DNA from: Gyrodactylus bullatarudis
Taxonomy: Eukaryota > Platyhelminthes > Monogenea > Gyrodactylidea > Gyrodactylidae
NCBI GenBank assembly: GCA_012064415.1
Contig: SSNU01000095.1
Location: 480,799 to 544,798 of the forward strand
Reading direction: 5' to 3'
Length of the DNA: 64,000 bases
The position numbers and the translations under genes are program-made. The first letter of the stretch is position 1; each line of letters opens with the position of its first letter. Under the pieces are notes generated by a model. That model searched no databases, was not told the DNA's origin, and saw only the letters and a program-made list of their open reading frames with translations. Shown in pieces: positions 63,269-64,000 of the stretch.

Positions 63269-63441
63269 TGATCTCGGATAATGTAAATTATTTATATTTA
63301 TAGACATGTATTTTAAAACAAAGTTAGATTTAGTACACTATTATTGTTTTAAATGATAACTCATGATAAAATAGATATTCTTGTGTCACGTGAAACTTGT
63401 GTCTTGTGAATGATAGTGAACTATGAGTGATTACTTAAACA
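63269..63441 (+). repeat. 3' LTR
   Basis: 173 bp, TG...CA, preceded by a polypurine tract. Uninterrupted, it defines the full LTR and shows where the hAT piece entered the 5' copy. Confidence 0.9.
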
Positions 63442-63903
63442 CATAGAAAGGCCTTATTTTAATCTAAAACCCGATATTGATATTTTCTCTCTCGCGTTGA
63501 TAAAAAATCTGAAATTTAGATTTTCTACTCCGTGAAAATATCTCATTATTACAGTGCTTTAGATGGAAAAAATAGATTATAAATTCTCATCTTTGCATCA
63601 AATAGGCATTAAAATCCAAGAATGTAGCTTTATTATTTTTTATAAAAAATCTAATCAATTTATAAAAAGCCTTATTCAATCTGCTGAAAACCATTAAATT
63701 AAACCTATTAATGCGTACAATATTATTATATTGATTAAAAAGACAATGGAGAGCAAGATTACTATCTTCCATGAAATTCTTCATGCATAACTTGTTTTAA
63801 AACTCTACGCATTGATGACAACATTGGAAATCAATTACTGTATCTATTTTATTTAAAGTGGGAGCAAGATTCTAAAAATTAAAACTAACTTTCTGTAAGT
63901 TAC
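63442..63903. other. Flanking AT-rich sequence
   Basis: Sequence 3' of the LTR element. A fragment near 63575-63605 (aattctcatctttgcatcaa) resembles the outer edge of the fold-back family. No gene is supported. Confidence 0.4.
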
Positions 63904-64000
63904 TATCACAACAGCAATATCCTGGCCATCAATATGAGAAAAATCTATTTCTGCATACTCTTCAACCTTTGCAAAAACCAATTTTTCAATACATCATCTA
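63904..64000 (-). CDS. Possible partial exon at window edge
   Basis: On the minus strand an open frame reads IEKLVFAKVEEYAEIDFSHI then DGQDIAVVI before a possible donor gtaact at 63903. The balanced amino-acid composition looks coding, unlike neighbouring AT-rich frames, but the exon is cut by the window end and no family is recognised. Confidence 0.25.

Larger units (their letters stand above)
58614..63441 (+). mobile_element. Gypsy-like LTR retrotransposon, interrupted by a hAT fragment
   Basis: The 3' LTR is 63269-63441 (173 bp, TGATCTCG...TTAAACA, so TG...CA). The 5' LTR is 58614-58780 plus 59711-59717, split by an inserted hAT piece. The two LTRs differ by two substitutions and one indel over about 167 shared bases. 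A primer-binding site, TGGCGACGAGGATCG, begins at 59718 right after the LTR. A purine tract (aagggggaga, 63259-63268) precedes the 3' LTR. Possible 5-bp target duplications are CAAAG on the left and CATAG on the right, with one mismatch. The internal region encodes gag, protease, RT, RNase H and integrase in the Ty3/gypsy order. Confidence 0.9.

Noticed and set aside
1..64000. CRISPR arrays, bacterial operons, tRNA or rRNA genes
   Set aside because: None visible; the window is intron-bearing eukaryotic DNA and I saw no regularly spaced repeats or cloverleaf candidates I could defend.

Overview
This is an AT-rich eukaryotic (animal) nuclear window with spliceosomal genes, long TE-filled introns and intergenic DNA, and decayed mobile elements of most major classes. 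PAR-3, a SLC16-like transporter, BRAP, eRF3 and mitochondrial IDH3-alpha point to an animal. The Penelope-like, piggyBac, hAT, mariner-like and gypsy-like elements point to an invertebrate. An arthropod such as a small crustacean would fit, but that is only an impression; the species cannot be fixed from the window.

Layout. 477-1235 (+): the last two exons of an unrecognised Asn/Ser-rich protein. 3879-9928 (+): a five-exon monocarboxylate-transporter-like MFS carrier with a very long cytoplasmic loop. 10508-12412 (-): translation termination factor eRF3. 12749-13938 (-): NAD-dependent isocitrate dehydrogenase alpha subunit. 14071-14515 (+): a 126-residue coiled-coil protein. 14686-33441 (-): a 14-exon PAR-3/Bazooka polarity scaffold. 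33960-35205 (+): a dead LINE. 35765-54301 (-): a 10-exon unrecognised coiled-coil protein, one of whose introns holds a LINE tail, a piggyBac, a Penelope-like element and a fold-back MITE. 54535-58371 (+): BRAP, with two mariner-like MITEs in its last intron. 58614-63441 (+): a gypsy-like LTR retrotransposon whose 5' LTR is split by a hAT fragment. The rest is mostly featureless AT-rich DNA with scattered fragments of the fold-back family.

The host genes are unrelated housekeeping, polarity and signalling genes with no operon logic. Two head-to-head pairs, IDH3A with the 126-residue gene (132 bp apart) and the coiled-coil gene with BRAP (233 bp apart), probably share bidirectional promoters. 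Exon joins were derived by hand from GT/AG sites and checked by codon-phase arithmetic.

The most unusual signal is a class of ultrashort introns. The first introns of PAR-3 and BRAP are exactly 27 nt, the first intron of eRF3 is 27 nt in one model, and the 126-residue gene has introns of 25 (or 34) and 39 nt. Each 27-nt intron is a multiple of three and carries an in-frame stop. They sit beside ordinary introns of 53-111 nt and others of up to about 6 kb. The PAR-3 case is fixed by homology on both sides.
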